DNA from: Schistocerca nitens
Lineage: Eukaryota > Arthropoda > Insecta > Orthoptera > Acrididae
Reading direction: 5' to 3'
Assembly: GCF_023898315.1 (NCBI RefSeq)
Contig: NC_064615.1
Location: 733,753,450-733,817,449, forward strand
Length of the DNA stretch: 64,000 bases
Below are positions 38,001 to 53,000 of the stretch, in pieces (position 1 is the first letter of the stretch; each line of letters starts with the position of its first letter). Below the pieces are notes generated by a model that had not been told where the DNA came from, searched no databases, and saw only the letters and a program-made list of their open reading frames with translations. The position numbers were made by a program, and so were the translations under genes.

Positions 38001-41000
38001 TCAGAGGTGATTTACAGAACTGCAGTGGTATGGCGGTCTCAGTCTGTAAATGATTCTATAATATATTTTGTGTTGAATTTAGATACACATCAGGAACGAA
38101 ACTTCGTTCTCGATGGCAAGCAGCATGGGTGTTAGAAACACTCTTCCCCTTGCCCCTCTCTCTTTGTCCCTCCCTTTATAGTCGTTTAGTCGACTGCGAA
38201 TTTCCGTGAACCTAAACCAAAGCACGCCAGTTTCTTCTAACCTGCACTGTTCACCGCTTTCCAGGCTGGAGTCCATTACTTCTCTGCTGTCATGTATCCA
38301 TCTTATCCTTTGCCGACCTCTTCTTCTTTACCTTCGATATTTCTCAGCGTTGAGATATATTCAGCGAATCATTTCTTCTCGTGATGTGCCCAAGTTAGAA
38401 CACTGTTTCAGTATCGGACCTTCCGTGAAATAATCCGGTGCTGATTCCTGTAATACTGACCAATTCTTTCTCTTTGCATTCCAAGGAACTCTAAGGAGTT
38501 TCGTCCAACAGCGCAATTGAAAAGAATCTATTCTACGCCATTCAGCCTCTATTTACTGTCCAGGTCTCACATGCGTACATCATACCTGGAAGTATCATAC
38601 TAATTACTAAACGGATCTTAGTTGTTAACTTTATATCTCTGCTCTAAAACGTTGTTATGGTTGGACATTGCTTTTCAAACAAGTAACAAGTGTCTCTTGA
38701 TTTCGTGGCTGCAGTCACCATCAGCAGAAATCTGGAAGCAGTGATAACTGAAAAAGGGGCCTTCTTCCATTGTTCTGTCCTCACAGACGCCATGAAGTTA
38801 TAGGTGTAGTTGGTATGGTTTTCGTTTTCATGACATTCGGCTTTAGACCCAATTTTGACTTTCTTCTTTCACCTTCAGTAATAGAAGCTTCAACTCTTCG
38901 TCACTTTGTTTCATATCTAAGATTAATTGTGTTTATCCCACATGTTTCAATTTCGGTTGCTTCTTCATCGAGCCCGGCATTCCTCCTAATATGCTCCGCA
39001 TACAGATTGAATAATTAAGTGACAAAATGCAGCCTTGTCGTACTACTTTTTGAATCTTCCCACATTTAGTTGCTCCATGTAGGGTTCTCACAGTGATTCC
39101 GTGGTTGGAACGTACATTCCGTATCAGGTAAATAAGGTGATCTGCTACTCCCATGTGTTCGGGTACTTCCGATGATTTATTGTGTTCGACTCTGTCGTAG
39201 GCAAAATCCAGCTTGTTTCTCGGATAGCTCTCGGCATCTATAGTGGCGAAAAATTTTAAGCATTACTTTGCAAGAATGCCATATAAGAGCGATCGTTCGG
39301 TGATTCGGGAGCTGTTCAGAAAGTTCCATATTTGGAATCGGAACGAATAGTGAGCTTTACCTTTCTTTCGGCAGCTTTTGTGTTCTCTGTAATTTTTGAC
39401 GTATTGAATGCATAGATTATACACAAAAACCAATTCTTGCTTTTCACATCCACTGATGTAAAACGCGAGTCCCTGAGTAGGTAAGTAGTTACGCGACGGT
39501 AAAATACACTAAACTAAATTTTTGCAAACTTCAGAATTTAATTCCCAACATAAATGGATATACGAGCACAGGTTGCAGTTACATAGTTGATGACATATGG
39601 AAGTTCGAGTCTGGTAGTGAGTAGTGTCGGATAGCCAGCGTTAATCACGAAATCGGTGTTCGAATCCCAGTCCAAATCAAATTTTCAATGTTGTCATTCC
39701 ATTATACAGCTGATAGCTGTCCGTATTCGCAACTGCGAACTCACTTCCTGTATTGTCTATCGATCTCAATGTACTTGGTACATTCATTTTTCAGTTTCCT
39801 TATTCCTTCAGTGAATGGTTGGTTCAAATGGCTCTGAGCACTATGGGACTCAACTGCTGAGGTCATTAGTCCCCTAGAACTTAGAACTAGTTAAACCTAA
39901 CTAACCTAAGGACATCACAAACATCCATGCCCGAGGCAGGATTCGAACCTGTGACCGTAGCGGTCTTGCGGTTCCAGACTGCAGCGCCTTTAACCGCACG
40001 GCCACTTCGGCCGGCCCTTCAGTGAATATGTTAGCCGCCGGACATGAGAGAACAACCTGATGACGGTAATGCGTGTCGCACTGTTTAGATTACAGGTAGT
40101 TCCAGGTATTTTTCCTTGTTGGAAGGACTGAAACAGGTCGTACTCAACCTTGAGAAGCTACTCGCAATGCTACTGAAGAGGGAAGGAGCAGGTTAAGGTC
40201 GGAAAGCTGATAGCGGCTGAGAGAGCTGGGTGCTGTCAACATCTAGTGGCTCTGTCACACCGGAAATGACACATGCGTGTAGTCCTCAGACTGTGAGGAC
40301 GGGGCTGAATTTTAGTTCATTATAATCAGTTATTTTTCATCTCAGCGTAATTCTCGTTTTCCATGCAGAGAGTCTCTTCATTTTATGAAAATTTTATTTA
40401 ACAACATTCTTATGGCTATCAAAACGGAAAACGTCATGTAGTACCATGTTTTAGGACTAGGATGGCAGGTGAATCTTTTAGAAGTCCACCTTAACCTTTT
40501 TTACCATTTGAGAGGCCGGTATGTCCAAGATCATTGTCTTGGGAAAGGAACAGTTTTTGCTACCGTATCTTGGTCGCTTATGCTTCGATTCACTATGAAA
40601 ACAGTCCAATAAAGTCGTGTAATTACAGCCAGTTATATAATTACAATTTTCTAAATAGTGCTACATGCTGTCACGTGATAGGCCTTAGAAGCACCACAAA
40701 AACCTGTTCCGACTATAAAACTGTTACTGAAATTATCTTTGCGCTTTTACCTTCGACAACACTCTGTTTCGATTGCAGTTTGATTTCCTTCATGTAGCAC
40801 GGGTTAAAAATTTTCGTGTATCGCTTCAAAATGTGTTTCTTCGAACGTTTTCTGTCTGGAGCCAACAACGATAAGCCCATGATGCAGACAGTTTCAACAC
40901 ATGCAGAGTGTCAATCTGGATGTTATGTACTCTTTCATATAGATGGCATCACAACACGTTTACGAGTCGTCATGCGATAGTGGGCCATCACAAATTGTCG

Positions 41001-44000
41001 ATAATGTTGTCATACATAGGTAATTAGGTGGATTACATGCTTTCAGCCTTTGAATTTGTATCAGCATACTGCCTTGCTGTCATCTATTAAAATACCATGC
41101 TAGTATTAGATGTCAGAGATTTCAGAGAAAACTGAGAAAAACTTAATGGCCAGAACGTTGTCCGATATGGCAACATACATACAACTATTTTCATGGGTCC
41201 ATACCTATCATACCAAGGAGCAGTAGAAGTGGTGGATGGCTAGAATGATTCAGATGTTCCCTCGCCCTTCTGTTTCTTTCTCCAGTAATTATCCATAAAA
41301 ATCTTCTTTCACATTTGCTATGTTCACAGTTTCAGTACAATAATAAACAAACAACTTTTCAAAACGGAATTCTTACTGTGGAAATGAAGATACTTTGCTA
41401 AATTCAGTCTGCACCCTTATGGCACACTCTTGAGTAAGGTTACATACAAAAGACTTGTGCGACATTCAATTTCTGGCGCCAAAAAGTTTGGAATGCATAT
41501 CACGTTAGACAAACGGAGAACATTTGCCATATAAAGCAGGTAGTAAAAAAAGTCGCAAACCAATATGCTTTCCGGTAGACACTTTCATAAAATACCGTAT
41601 TAAAATCTAACAGAAATTCAGACTCGTAATAGATAGTGAACACCTGCTTCACAAATTATGAGCATTTGTTTTCACTACAAACGCCATGAATACTCTTTAG
41701 TTCCCTAGGTATTGATATCATAATGAAACTATAAATGAAAAATCATTGACTGATTCTCAGCAGATGGTCTACCAATCAGAAAAATTCCTTTCTATAGAGG
41801 AAATGGCATATAACTATCATTAACAATAGAGTGCAGAGCAAAGAAATGATGTAAAACTGAAGGTTAAAAGTGTCAGAGTGAACATATTGGAAACGACATA
41901 GTATCTGCCTTGTAGCAAGATCAAATTGACTAACATTTGTTCTGCCGGAATCGGCAATATTCATGAAGAAAACATAAAATAGTTGGCTGAAATTGTCTGC
42001 TTTCATTCATTAATACCGAATTAAATAGTTTTTTGGGGTGATTCCACAGCTAGACACAAAGTAATATGCTGAATGGATATTTTAATAAATTTGGTGTGTA
42101 GAATCAGCCATAATTTACAAAAGTAGTAGCCTTCATAAAACATAATAACAGGACCCTAAACGGCCTTCATTATCTACAACTTCACTTAAGACGAATTTAT
42201 GAATAAACAGCATCTGTATATGGTCTAGTCACATTTAATTAAATTTTATTTTAAAATAAGTTTAAAGAAAATATCGAATTATGTAAATGACAGTATGTAG
42301 TCATGTTTTCACAGAAAAAATGTATCTTATTTGTAAACCTAATGCTATGCTGTCACGAATATGATCGACAGACTGTGGAAATAACTAACAACAGATATCG
42401 TGAACATTAACCAGAGTAATAACAGCTTAATCATCTGAACTGTCATTATTTCTGTATTACCTGAACTCAATTGCTAGAAATATCCTATCCACAACACTTT
42501 ATAGCAATGTTGAAAACGTAAATTTGAGAAGAAAGACGAATGAAAATAACGAATAGACTTAAACGACTCGGAAACGAAAATAAAGTTTGATTCAAATTAT
42601 TACAAAAAAAACACCCTATTTATAATTAAGAAATAACATATAATTGAGAAAAAGTAGAATACTTGCAGAAAATAAAAACAAAATTAAAGTGTAATGTAGT
42701 TTATAAACACCAGAGCAGAAAAGATGGCTCAATTTTTATCATAGAAGACCCTAATACATTAACAACTGCTGTTACTGATAAATTCTGTTTAATCATCCAT
42801 GCTGTACATTAGACATTAGCCAAAGACAGAGAGAAAATCTCTTGAAAATCAGCAATACACGTAACTTGATACGTAGTTAAAAAATAAAATATATATGAAT
42901 AATAAATTTAACAAAAGAATGGCTGTTGGAGTAATATAACAAGAAAGCAGTTAGATGCTACATAGGTATGCAAGGTAAATATCTTAGAGAATTGAAGGAA
43001 GAAGGAATGAGGCATGTCATACATCTGAAGAAATAATATTCAGGATAACAGAAGAAATTACAGTGGACACAGTCCTGGAAATATTTCTGATTATATTTCC
43101 AAATTAAAAACTACAATTTAAGATCGTGGAAAGATCTGGACAGACTAAGAAACAAATACAAAATATACCAATGACCTTAAGTACATAAGAAAACAAAGAA
43201 AAAAAGAATGTTATTGTTGATGTAGTGGTTAACTCATGATACGAATTAGTTATAACAGTTTAAGTATACCATACCGATACAGCTCCAGCACTGTTCTAAA
43301 AATCTTTCTTAATAAGTGTGCTGTTTTAATCTGAGACTTCAGCAACATCTATTTCAATTTTGACATGGCTGTTGAAATATATGCAGAATTTTAAATGTTC
43401 TATGTTGATCTTTGTGCAACATTCTAACATTATGCGTGGTGTCTGTTTGTTCTAAGTCGTGTCTCCCTACCACTTTCGCGCAACAACGCTGTGACCATGT
43501 TTTTTAGGGAATAGACTAGTTTGAACCTGGGACCTATTGTAAGGAGACCCCAGACCACACACGACATGTAGAGTTCAGAAGAGTTCAGTGAGACTAGCGA
43601 TGATATAATCAAATACTTAATGATTTCAGCGTCAGCTCCACTGCACTCCCTGTAAAAGAATCTTCATACTAACTAAATTTAGTGGAAGGGGTTCAAGGCT
43701 TTCCTATTTTTAGTTAGCTGGTAAAATAACGTCGAAAAAGCTGTTAAGTTTAGCATTGGAATTTTTATTCTACTCACAAAACATTGTTTATAAATTGCAC
43801 TATTGATAAAAGGAAATATTTTAATACAGGATGATAAAAACCATCTGCATTCAATAAAAACCAACTGCATTCAACAAAAATGTGAACGAATATTATCTGA
43901 ATAGGTTTCCAAGTTCTATAATGGATCGAAGGATGACCTATGCCATATCACATCTATAATCTAGGTTTAAATTAAGTTTCATAAAAGAGAAAACTATCAA

Positions 44001-47000
44001 AAATGGTCTACAGTGACCCTCAATTACTTTTATTTACTTATTTAACTTGTCGTAAATTACAGAGGCTGATGTGGCTTCTCAATAATTATATAACAGAAAA
44101 ATCATCGCGTTTCAGATTTTAACTACAAGTAGCAAATGTGAATACCACGAAGTTTAATTGACGATCGACATTAGTATTACGTAAAAAGGGGATGTAACAG
44201 ATGAGACTTCTGCAGTTCTGAGTGAAGCCTTATGAGCTCTTATGTGGCACCGCATGCGTTCATTACTTTGTCGGTGGATAGGCAGCGTCAGGCGCGGCGG
44301 GCGGCGGAGCTCCACACACCTTGCCGTCTCGGTAGCAACTCTCTCTAACTTCTCCTTACTACAATTTAACGAAGTTGGTCTAAGAAAAGGTATCTGGCTG
44401 TGTTTTCAACTGCCAAATCCGGGTCTCAATGTTAACCTTACACTCCGCCTACAAAAGTTCTGTCTATCCAATGAGAAACGTTATACTTTCCGTGGTGGGG
44501 CAATGTTTTTTTAATGTCTGCTATGTAACAGAGCCGCGTATAGTCTCACGCTAAAACTTGCAGCTGGTGTGGCCCTTTTAGTGTTATCGTAAGATCCATA
44601 CTGTTCTTCTGGAGGGCTCTATCTTTTAACATGGGCTGGGCGCTGCTTTTGGCAGTTGGCCAGTGATGTGGGTGCCCTTTATCGTAGGGCCTTCTAGCCT
44701 ACATGGCTCTGCTCTCGGTTTCTGTTCTCGTTTCTCCCATCGGAACTGCGTCTGTTTCACGGTAGGAAGGTATGACATGCATTTAGGCGTTCTCGTGTTA
44801 GTCTGTGGTATTCCATTTGCTCACTCGTTGATCGTATTACTTTGGTTAATATAACGTCAGGATTTATTCGGAGCTATGCGACATACTGCCGGATTGGCTA
44901 TCATGTCAGGGTTTTCATGGAAGGTGTTGGATTTGCCTGACACCTTACAACATACGTCACTGAAAACGCAACGACTATTTCCTTGAATATTTTGTGAATT
45001 TACTACTAAAATTAATTCCAAGCTTTCGTTCATCTTCAGGACTCTACAAGAACGCCATAGCAATGAGTGGATCAGCATTAAACCCTTGGGCATTCTCTAG
45101 AAATGCAACAGACAGAGCAATCCGGTTTGCCCAGCACTGGGGGTACACAGGAGGAAGTTCCACCGACCTTGTAAATTTTCTGAAAACTTTGAATGCAAGT
45201 ACGCTAGTGTTGGACAGAAATGTTGCACTATCGGAAGAGGTATGTATCCATCTGAAACCTTGTTCTTTAGTTAAATGAACTGTAGATGTAGAGCAGAAAT
45301 AATTTGTTTATATGTCACGGCTTTCCACTTGTTTTTCGTGAAACGTCACAGTCCATTTTCCAGACAGCAACCTGCATTTGCAGCCGAGACCACTAGCAAA
45401 GGTCTGGGGTGCACAGTTCCTAATCACGATTCCTCATTCCAGTATACATACGTTGAAACATTTGTCGTAGAGTACGGTAAGTCTGAGGAAACAAGTATGG
45501 TAATAGTCGGTGCCTTGCGATGCAAGGAATTGTCGCACAGCCTTTTCCACCTCAGCACCGTCCCGAGGGCGTAGATTCCAGTGCAGGGAACAGGCGAAAG
45601 TGATATGGGGCAAGATGAGGGCTGTAGGCCGAATGATTCACGATCCCTTCAATGCGAAGCGACGAATCTGACCCTATGTGAATCTTGCTGTTTGTGGTTT
45701 TGCGTTGTTGTTCAAGATCACAACGTCACTCATGGGCCTTGATATCTTTCGCCGAATGGCGGACCCGAATCTGGTGAAGGCGTCGCAATAGCGTGCTGCA
45801 TTGATGATTGCTTGGAGAAAACCAAGATGAATCACAGCTTTCATGTCCAAAAACTCCAGGGTGCCTGTACCTTTTACTGAGGAAGGTGACACTGATTTTT
45901 TTTCTCACGGGTGAACTGGGATGCTTCTGCGTCATTGAGGCGGCCTAGGATTCTGAGGCAAAGTGGTGCACCTATGTCTCATCAACTGACATGATTCCAA
46001 GCAGGAACTCATTTGACTCTCTCGTGTACTGAATCAACTGATCGAGGTTGATTCCAATTTCTTGCGCTCTTGTGATCCGGTACGAGGTTTCTGGGTAACT
46101 TTCTTGCGAGCACTTACCTGTACATCATGGAGCACGTGATAGGCCTGAGTACAGCTAACGCACAGTATGGACGTCACCTTTGACGCCATTATGCACCTGT
46201 ACGCTTACACTTTGTCCTGTATTCTGCCAATGTTATTTTTATTTGTGGGTTTAGTGGGATGTCCACTTCGACCTTCGTTCACTACTCACTGCTTTTCTTC
46301 TTTGAATATGCAACACCAGCGACCAATGAGTTAATGAGACATGACTTCCTCACCATATGTGGTCCTTAGACGTTCATGGATGAACGACACACTAGTCCCA
46401 TGTGCCCATTCATACTGAATAAATGCATGCACGTCCATTGTTCACTACCTTGTCATTACGCGTCCATTTGCCATCTTGGCGTGTACTAGAATAACGTTGG
46501 GCGCGCCGGTCTACTGCTACATTCTCTCTTCTTCGGAGGCCTGTGCATGCATCATTCCTTCTCTGCTGTCGCCAGTTCTAGCGTCGAACCAAAACTGTGT
46601 ATCGATTAATATGGCGTTTGTTCGTGTCACCTGGTTTACCACCACCTCATTCAAAAACAATAACGGAACTTGCTTTCGGAACTGGAAGAAAATAGACACT
46701 ATGAGCCATCATTTTATTTAACAATTTTATTTAGGTACCAGATGTGGTGCCTCATTGACACCATCTTCAGGCCCCTATACGCGAAACTACGTAAGCTATG
46801 TAGCCATTTGTATTATTGTAAGGACCGGCATATCAACTGATTTCTGTAGACTTCCAAAACTTCTCTGTGGATGTGGACCCTTATTGTCAGAGGTGTGAAG
46901 GGTATAAGTTTACCGAGAGTTTCAAAAGTCTACGGAAACCAGTTGGATATAGTGGTCCCTACAGTAACACAAACGACTAGATGCTTACCTAGTTTCGTGC

Positions 47001-50000
47001 GTATGGGACTGAAGATAGTGTCAATGGGACACCGAAACAGTCAGCTAAGTAAGACCATTAAATAGAATTACCGCTGTTTATATCTGTTTTCTTCAAGTTT
47101 TCTACTAGCCGCAGTCCGATTCCATCACACAAGATGGAATTACAGATAATTTCGGGACGTCCTTGTAACAAGCTAAATTCGACACCTCTCCGCAATGAAG
47201 ACATGTGACACTGTTGCTTTGTATGGCTCAGTGGCTGGATGAGAGTCTTTCATTTAGACGCCATTTCGGCAACTTGCATGTCCCTAAGCTACCTAAGGTT
47301 GCCAACCAGGAGAAGGCAAACTACTATGTAACGTGGAATCCGAACCACATGTCGTTATTGGTGACACTTAACGCCGTTGAGAGGCTAAGTCTAGATTAAA
47401 GGCAGACTGAATATTTCCGCGGTACGACAGATTTCGATGTCACGAATCCTCGATTTCCAGGCATGGGCCTCAGTCTCACACGACCAGGCCTGTCGACACT
47501 GTTGACGATGATCTCTACGTTGGATGAGAACATTCGTATAGGCGGCTTACTTGCTGCTATTCTTCTTCACATATTGAGTATTTGCAACAAGTTAAACATT
47601 AACAGAATTAGCTACAACAGGCACACCAACAACAAATTCGAGAAGAGTACGCTACGTGTTGACACGGTGTTTCAGCTGCTCCCTTCTCACACCATCATGC
47701 AACACAGACATAACACCAAGCTATACACACACCCTTTACACACACGTAGCATACACACTTAAAGCACAACTGACACACATCGCATGGAAAGTAGCTACTG
47801 TGCTTCAGAGAAAATGATTTGGCTATTAAATCTACCCTCGAGCTCTCTCAGCCAACAAAGCCGTGTAATCTTTCTCTTTCTTTTTTAGACGATAATGTCC
47901 AAAAGATGTGATTATGAAAGTTCTGAAACCAAGAAACACGGTTGAAAACGGGAAATAGATCCGAAAATCTCTTTCATTATAAGAAGTGGTGTAACGTGGT
48001 ATCTGGCTAGTGCAACGTGGTATCTGACTAGTGTAACATGGTATCTGGCTATCCCTGACTGCCTGACATGGTTGTCAACAAAGCAACTCGCTCCGTACAA
48101 GGTGTAACACGAGCTCTCCTGCCAACTGGTTCCATTTCTGAGGAAGATCTGTGCAGCAGAGCACTAGAAGTATTCTCGATGGTGGATGTGGATGCAACCA
48201 CTCCTTGTTAATGCGGAATAAGATAGGATAGTCTCTGCTCTGGCAAGAATTGCTACCAACATTCCTTCTATGGAGCGACGTAATTTGAAACATTACCAGA
48301 AAAGATTACATCCATCACTACTCTGCTCATCTGTGTGCATGACTGCAAATATAAACTCTAGTTAGAGGAGGCAACGAAATAAACTGAAAATCTTGTTAAG
48401 GCATTACACTCTAAGGTTCATGGCGTAATAAATAAATGCATGTGTAGTTTATAATTTGCCTAATATGTTTGTGAAAAATATGTCATTCGTACGGAACCAT
48501 TTCCAAGGGATAATCCTGCTTTGTTTTCGGCTAGTCTATGTGTGAAAATTCTTTAAGCAAATACTACCTGTTTGCCCATTTCAGGATAGCGTGACTCTGT
48601 ACAGCTGTGTCTGGGCGCCAAGTGCTGAACCAAAACATGAAGGAGCGTTTCTGGCTGAAGAGCCGTGGGTGGTTATGACGGAAGAGCGTTACAACCACGT
48701 CCCTTTTCTCTCTGGTGCCACGAACATGGAGCGTCTTAGACACACACAGAGTATGTAGCTTGCTCGTGTTTTTGTGGGACTAGATTTTAAGTTACTCTGT
48801 TTTGTTCGTAAATATCTTCCTCACAGTCGGAAAATTTGAAGTCTATAAAATGTTTCATTTTCGCAAAACAGCATGTTCATACTAACCAAATCAGTCTGTA
48901 TTAGCACCATCGGATTTAAGTTTTGAGGTTGGTCAGCGTTTTTAATCATTTAACGTTGTACTCTGTTTACTCCTATGTTTGTGCACCGAACTTCCTCCTT
49001 ACAAATTTATCATTTCACACTTCGCTGTTGCTGGAGGATTTAGCTGATGTTTCAGTATCTTGACTTATTCTTCATTTTATTTCTGTTTGGAAACGAGAAA
49101 CCCTTGATTTTCTTTTCTGAGCCAGTGTAGCTTCAAAGTGATATTTAGCCATTTCAGTGTGGCATATTTTAAGACTCACTCTTAGGTCTTTTTCTTGAAA
49201 TATTTAAAGTCTACGTTTATATGAATAAAACTGATTTTGTCCATCCCGTGAAACGGCTGTAGCTATCTATGTTCTGATCAGTGTGGGTGGCTACCAGAAG
49301 TTGTACGTCCAAAAGAACGTCCCAAAGCTAAGACTATTAAATGCTGTAGGTAGGAAATTAGACTGAGAATGTGGTCGTCAGCACAGACGTAGAAGGGTCG
49401 TCGAAGAATAGCACTAAATTAACGGTAGATATGTTTCCTAGTATTACCTGTCGCATTTTTAAGTTCTGCAGGTAACTTTCGTTTACAAGTGCGACCCAAA
49501 ATTTTGTTGTTGAAATTATACACACTGTAAAGGATCCTAAACTGATTAGTTTTTGGTAAAGAGGCAAGGATGAATAAATATTTAGTTTTTGTTGGTAACA
49601 AGTTAAATCTGATGTAGCAACAACTTAAAGTGATCGCAACCTCAATAATATAGGAGCTAAGCGTGCCTGGCCATGATAGACAAGAAGAGGCAATCCTGAG
49701 GGAGAGTTCAGATTGAAGATTAAGTTTTCGATGGACCATATGGACTTTTCCTCTGTATAGATTTCAAGTGGGCTCATGTAGAATGGTTATCTAGGCCACC
49801 AGCGAATCTTGGCCTTAGAAACGTACACTGTTTGATCAAAAGTATCCCAGTACCGTTATGTAATACGGAACTGAACACTGATGTCCCAACAGGTGTACTC
49901 GCCAGCACAAAAGAAGGCTGAGAGTATTGCGTTGTCAGTAGAGAAGCAGTAACAGTAAAAACGGGTCAGCCGGGAGAGCTCACTCACTTGGAATATCGAC

Positions 50001-53000
50001 TAATTATTGGCTGTCACTTGAATAACAAAACGATTAAGGACATTTCAACCCTTCTAAATGCGCAAGTCGACTGTAGGTTGCATGATTGTGAAGTTGAAGT
50101 TCGAAGGCACAACCGAAGCTGAATCAAGATCAGGCAGACTGACGGACCGTGACCCTTGAGCACTGCGGATTCCGGACGGTAATCGTAAAAAATTGCATAA
50201 AACCAGAGAAAGATATCACTCGTGAGTTCTGCTAGAACAATGACCGTATTTGTGTAGTTAAAAACAATGGAGCACAGTGATAGAGAAGTTCCTCATTAGA
50301 AACACATACCTGTAGTCTATACTAAGCGACGCCTGAGGTACTGTTAAGAGCAGCTCCACTGGACAAAGGGTAAATGGAAACGAGTGATCTGGAGGGATGA
50401 ACTACGTTAAACGTCGTGGCAATCCGATGGAAATGTTTGAGTCTGGCGAAGGATATGTATTTTGTATAGCCTAGATTAGAAGAACTGTTCGTGGATGATG
50501 ATTATATCAGCATGACAGTACAGCCCGCTATAAAGCGGCGTGTCTGAAGCAATGGTCTGCGGACAACAGCATTCGTGAAATCAACCTGGACCCAGCGGAA
50601 TGAGTCTGAAATTAGTTACAACATCGACTTCACTCCAGACCCCAGCGTCCCACATCACTACCTTGATTGACTTCGGGTCTTGAAGACGATTGGGCTGCCA
50701 TTCCTCCACAGACATTCAGAAACCTCATTGAAACTGTATCCATCAGAGTTCAAATCGCCATAAATCCCAAGGGTGGACGCACCTCAGTTAATGTCCTCTT
50801 GTAGGTTTCCTGATAATTTTGACCAGATAGTTTATGTTTGCCTATTCAAGACCTCGGTCGTTAAAGGAGTCAGGAAGGACGCATGTCCCAGTTACCTGAA
50901 TGTCGGTGCCAGAGTGAACTTGTCACGTTCTTCGGATGCAGCCAGCACGGTTCCTTCCCTTTGTTTCCTATTGGTTAATATAGCGGGGCCGTAGGGACAG
51001 CTTCTTCCTCAGCTGGGGCGAAGATGTTACATAGCACGTAAGCCACAACGAATTATGACTGAACAATATAAGATAATACATATATTAAAGAAAACTTATA
51101 GAGGTTACCTATATTAGCTGGGGACCTCTACTTACAACTCTTCCACGTGGCGACCGGCCATCTGTTCGTGTTAATGGACGGCTATTGATGAATCTTATCC
51201 CGCACAGTTCGACGCCATCTCATCAAATTCTACTGAGAGACCAGTCTTTCGTCGACAATTTTGGCCACGGAGTTAGATGGCGCAGTGATCATCACACTAG
51301 CGTCGCATTCAGGAAGACGACGGTTCAAAGTACCGTCCGGCCATCCAGATTTAATTTCTACGTGATTTTCCTAGATCATTCAGCGTAAATGCTAGGATGG
51401 TTCCTTTGAAAGCGCACGTATCGTTTCTTTCCCGGTCCTTGAACAATTCGAGATTTTGCTCCGCCTCTTACGACATCAAAGTCGACGGGATGTTAACCAT
51501 AGTCTTCCTTCCTTCCTTCCTTCGAGATCCTTGGCTTTCTCAATGTGCCTTGAATGTCCCTTTTTATTTTGCGTTTATATTGACAACGATAAAATTCACC
51601 AAGTTAAAATAGGCCCATTTATATATTTTTCCCACTTTATTGCGCCTTTCCTGGTACTACGTTTGGGTGCACCGCGCATTAAATGCATGTCTGTCAAATC
51701 ACACGACCACATTAATGTCCAATACGACCACAATGTGTGGCTGTTTAATGTGTGACTGCTATAACATTTACACACCACAGCATGTTTACCACACAGAGGT
51801 AAGACAAATAATGGACCCTACCGTGATGACATAGACATGTTTAAGAATAGATTTTGAATGTTCAAGATATTCTGTGTTTGTTTCCTAAATCAACGTCAGT
51901 TTTAACGTTATAAAAGATTTATACTCAACACACACATGATGTCATACAGTCGTACATGATATGTAAGGAAGCTTATATTTCTATTATAATGTGTACAAAA
52001 TGAAATCGATATGTGTACATTTATTTATTTGTCTTCTGTATGAGATGCCGATGATGATGCGCTATATGCCCGATTACCGGTCTGCGAATTGAATATTTTC
52101 ACATGCAGTTTACGTCGTACTGCCACATGTCTGTCATCAAGCACCTACGAGGGGTGGAGCACAAAGCATACAAGATTTTCTGCAGTAGGGTATTGCATAA
52201 CAAGAGAAAGTAATGAAAGGAAATGATGGAACTAGAACAACATGTTTCATTCAGAGAAAACAACACGTGGTTATATTACCAGTTAATAAACTGTGATAAT
52301 TCTGCAATCGTTTGTAGTTAAATTACTTTTGTTAATAAAGTTTTCTATTTATTATGATGTATTCTTCGATTTTTAACAACAGAAGGTGGCGCATTATCGA
52401 CTGAAGAACAAATACAGAATTTTAATGACAACTTTGAGGAGATTGTGGGCTGCGATCTACGACTTCCGACAAGGGAGGAACAGCTGAAAGCCGCTAATTC
52501 CATCAAAGAATTTTACTACAATGGCAGCGACATCACTCTGAAGGACAACTATACCACTGTTTTGGTAAGTCCGAGGAATTAAACAAATGGACGTAAGGCA
52601 AAAATTCACTTAACAACAGAAGATAAGCCAGTAGCAAAAATATTAAAGAGAGGAAGATTTTCAAGGAATACGACTTTAAACTATAACTTAATATTAGATT
52701 TAGTAAAATGCATTAGTGAATCACGTGGCACAGGTGGTAACACAGTGTTGTTCCAACTCATCTTACGGTTCTATTTCTCAAAGTAATCTATGCAATACTC
52801 TCAGTACAGAACATCGGTTGAGTGAAGGCAATAATAGTGTCCAGCATCCAAAATCCATACGAGTTCTGTCAGAATGTTCAAAAACTATATAACAACCACC
52901 CAACATGCCTCACGTTTGTCCTTCTGTGGTCTGTACTTTGTGGTAAACCCTCTGTCTCTTGCAGAATTATTCGTGAAACTACTGTATAGTTAATACAGCA

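Noticed and set aside
47205-47399. Possible LINE fragment ([13 protein letters not shown])
   Set aside because: A single short resemblance, with no other RT block in order on either side.
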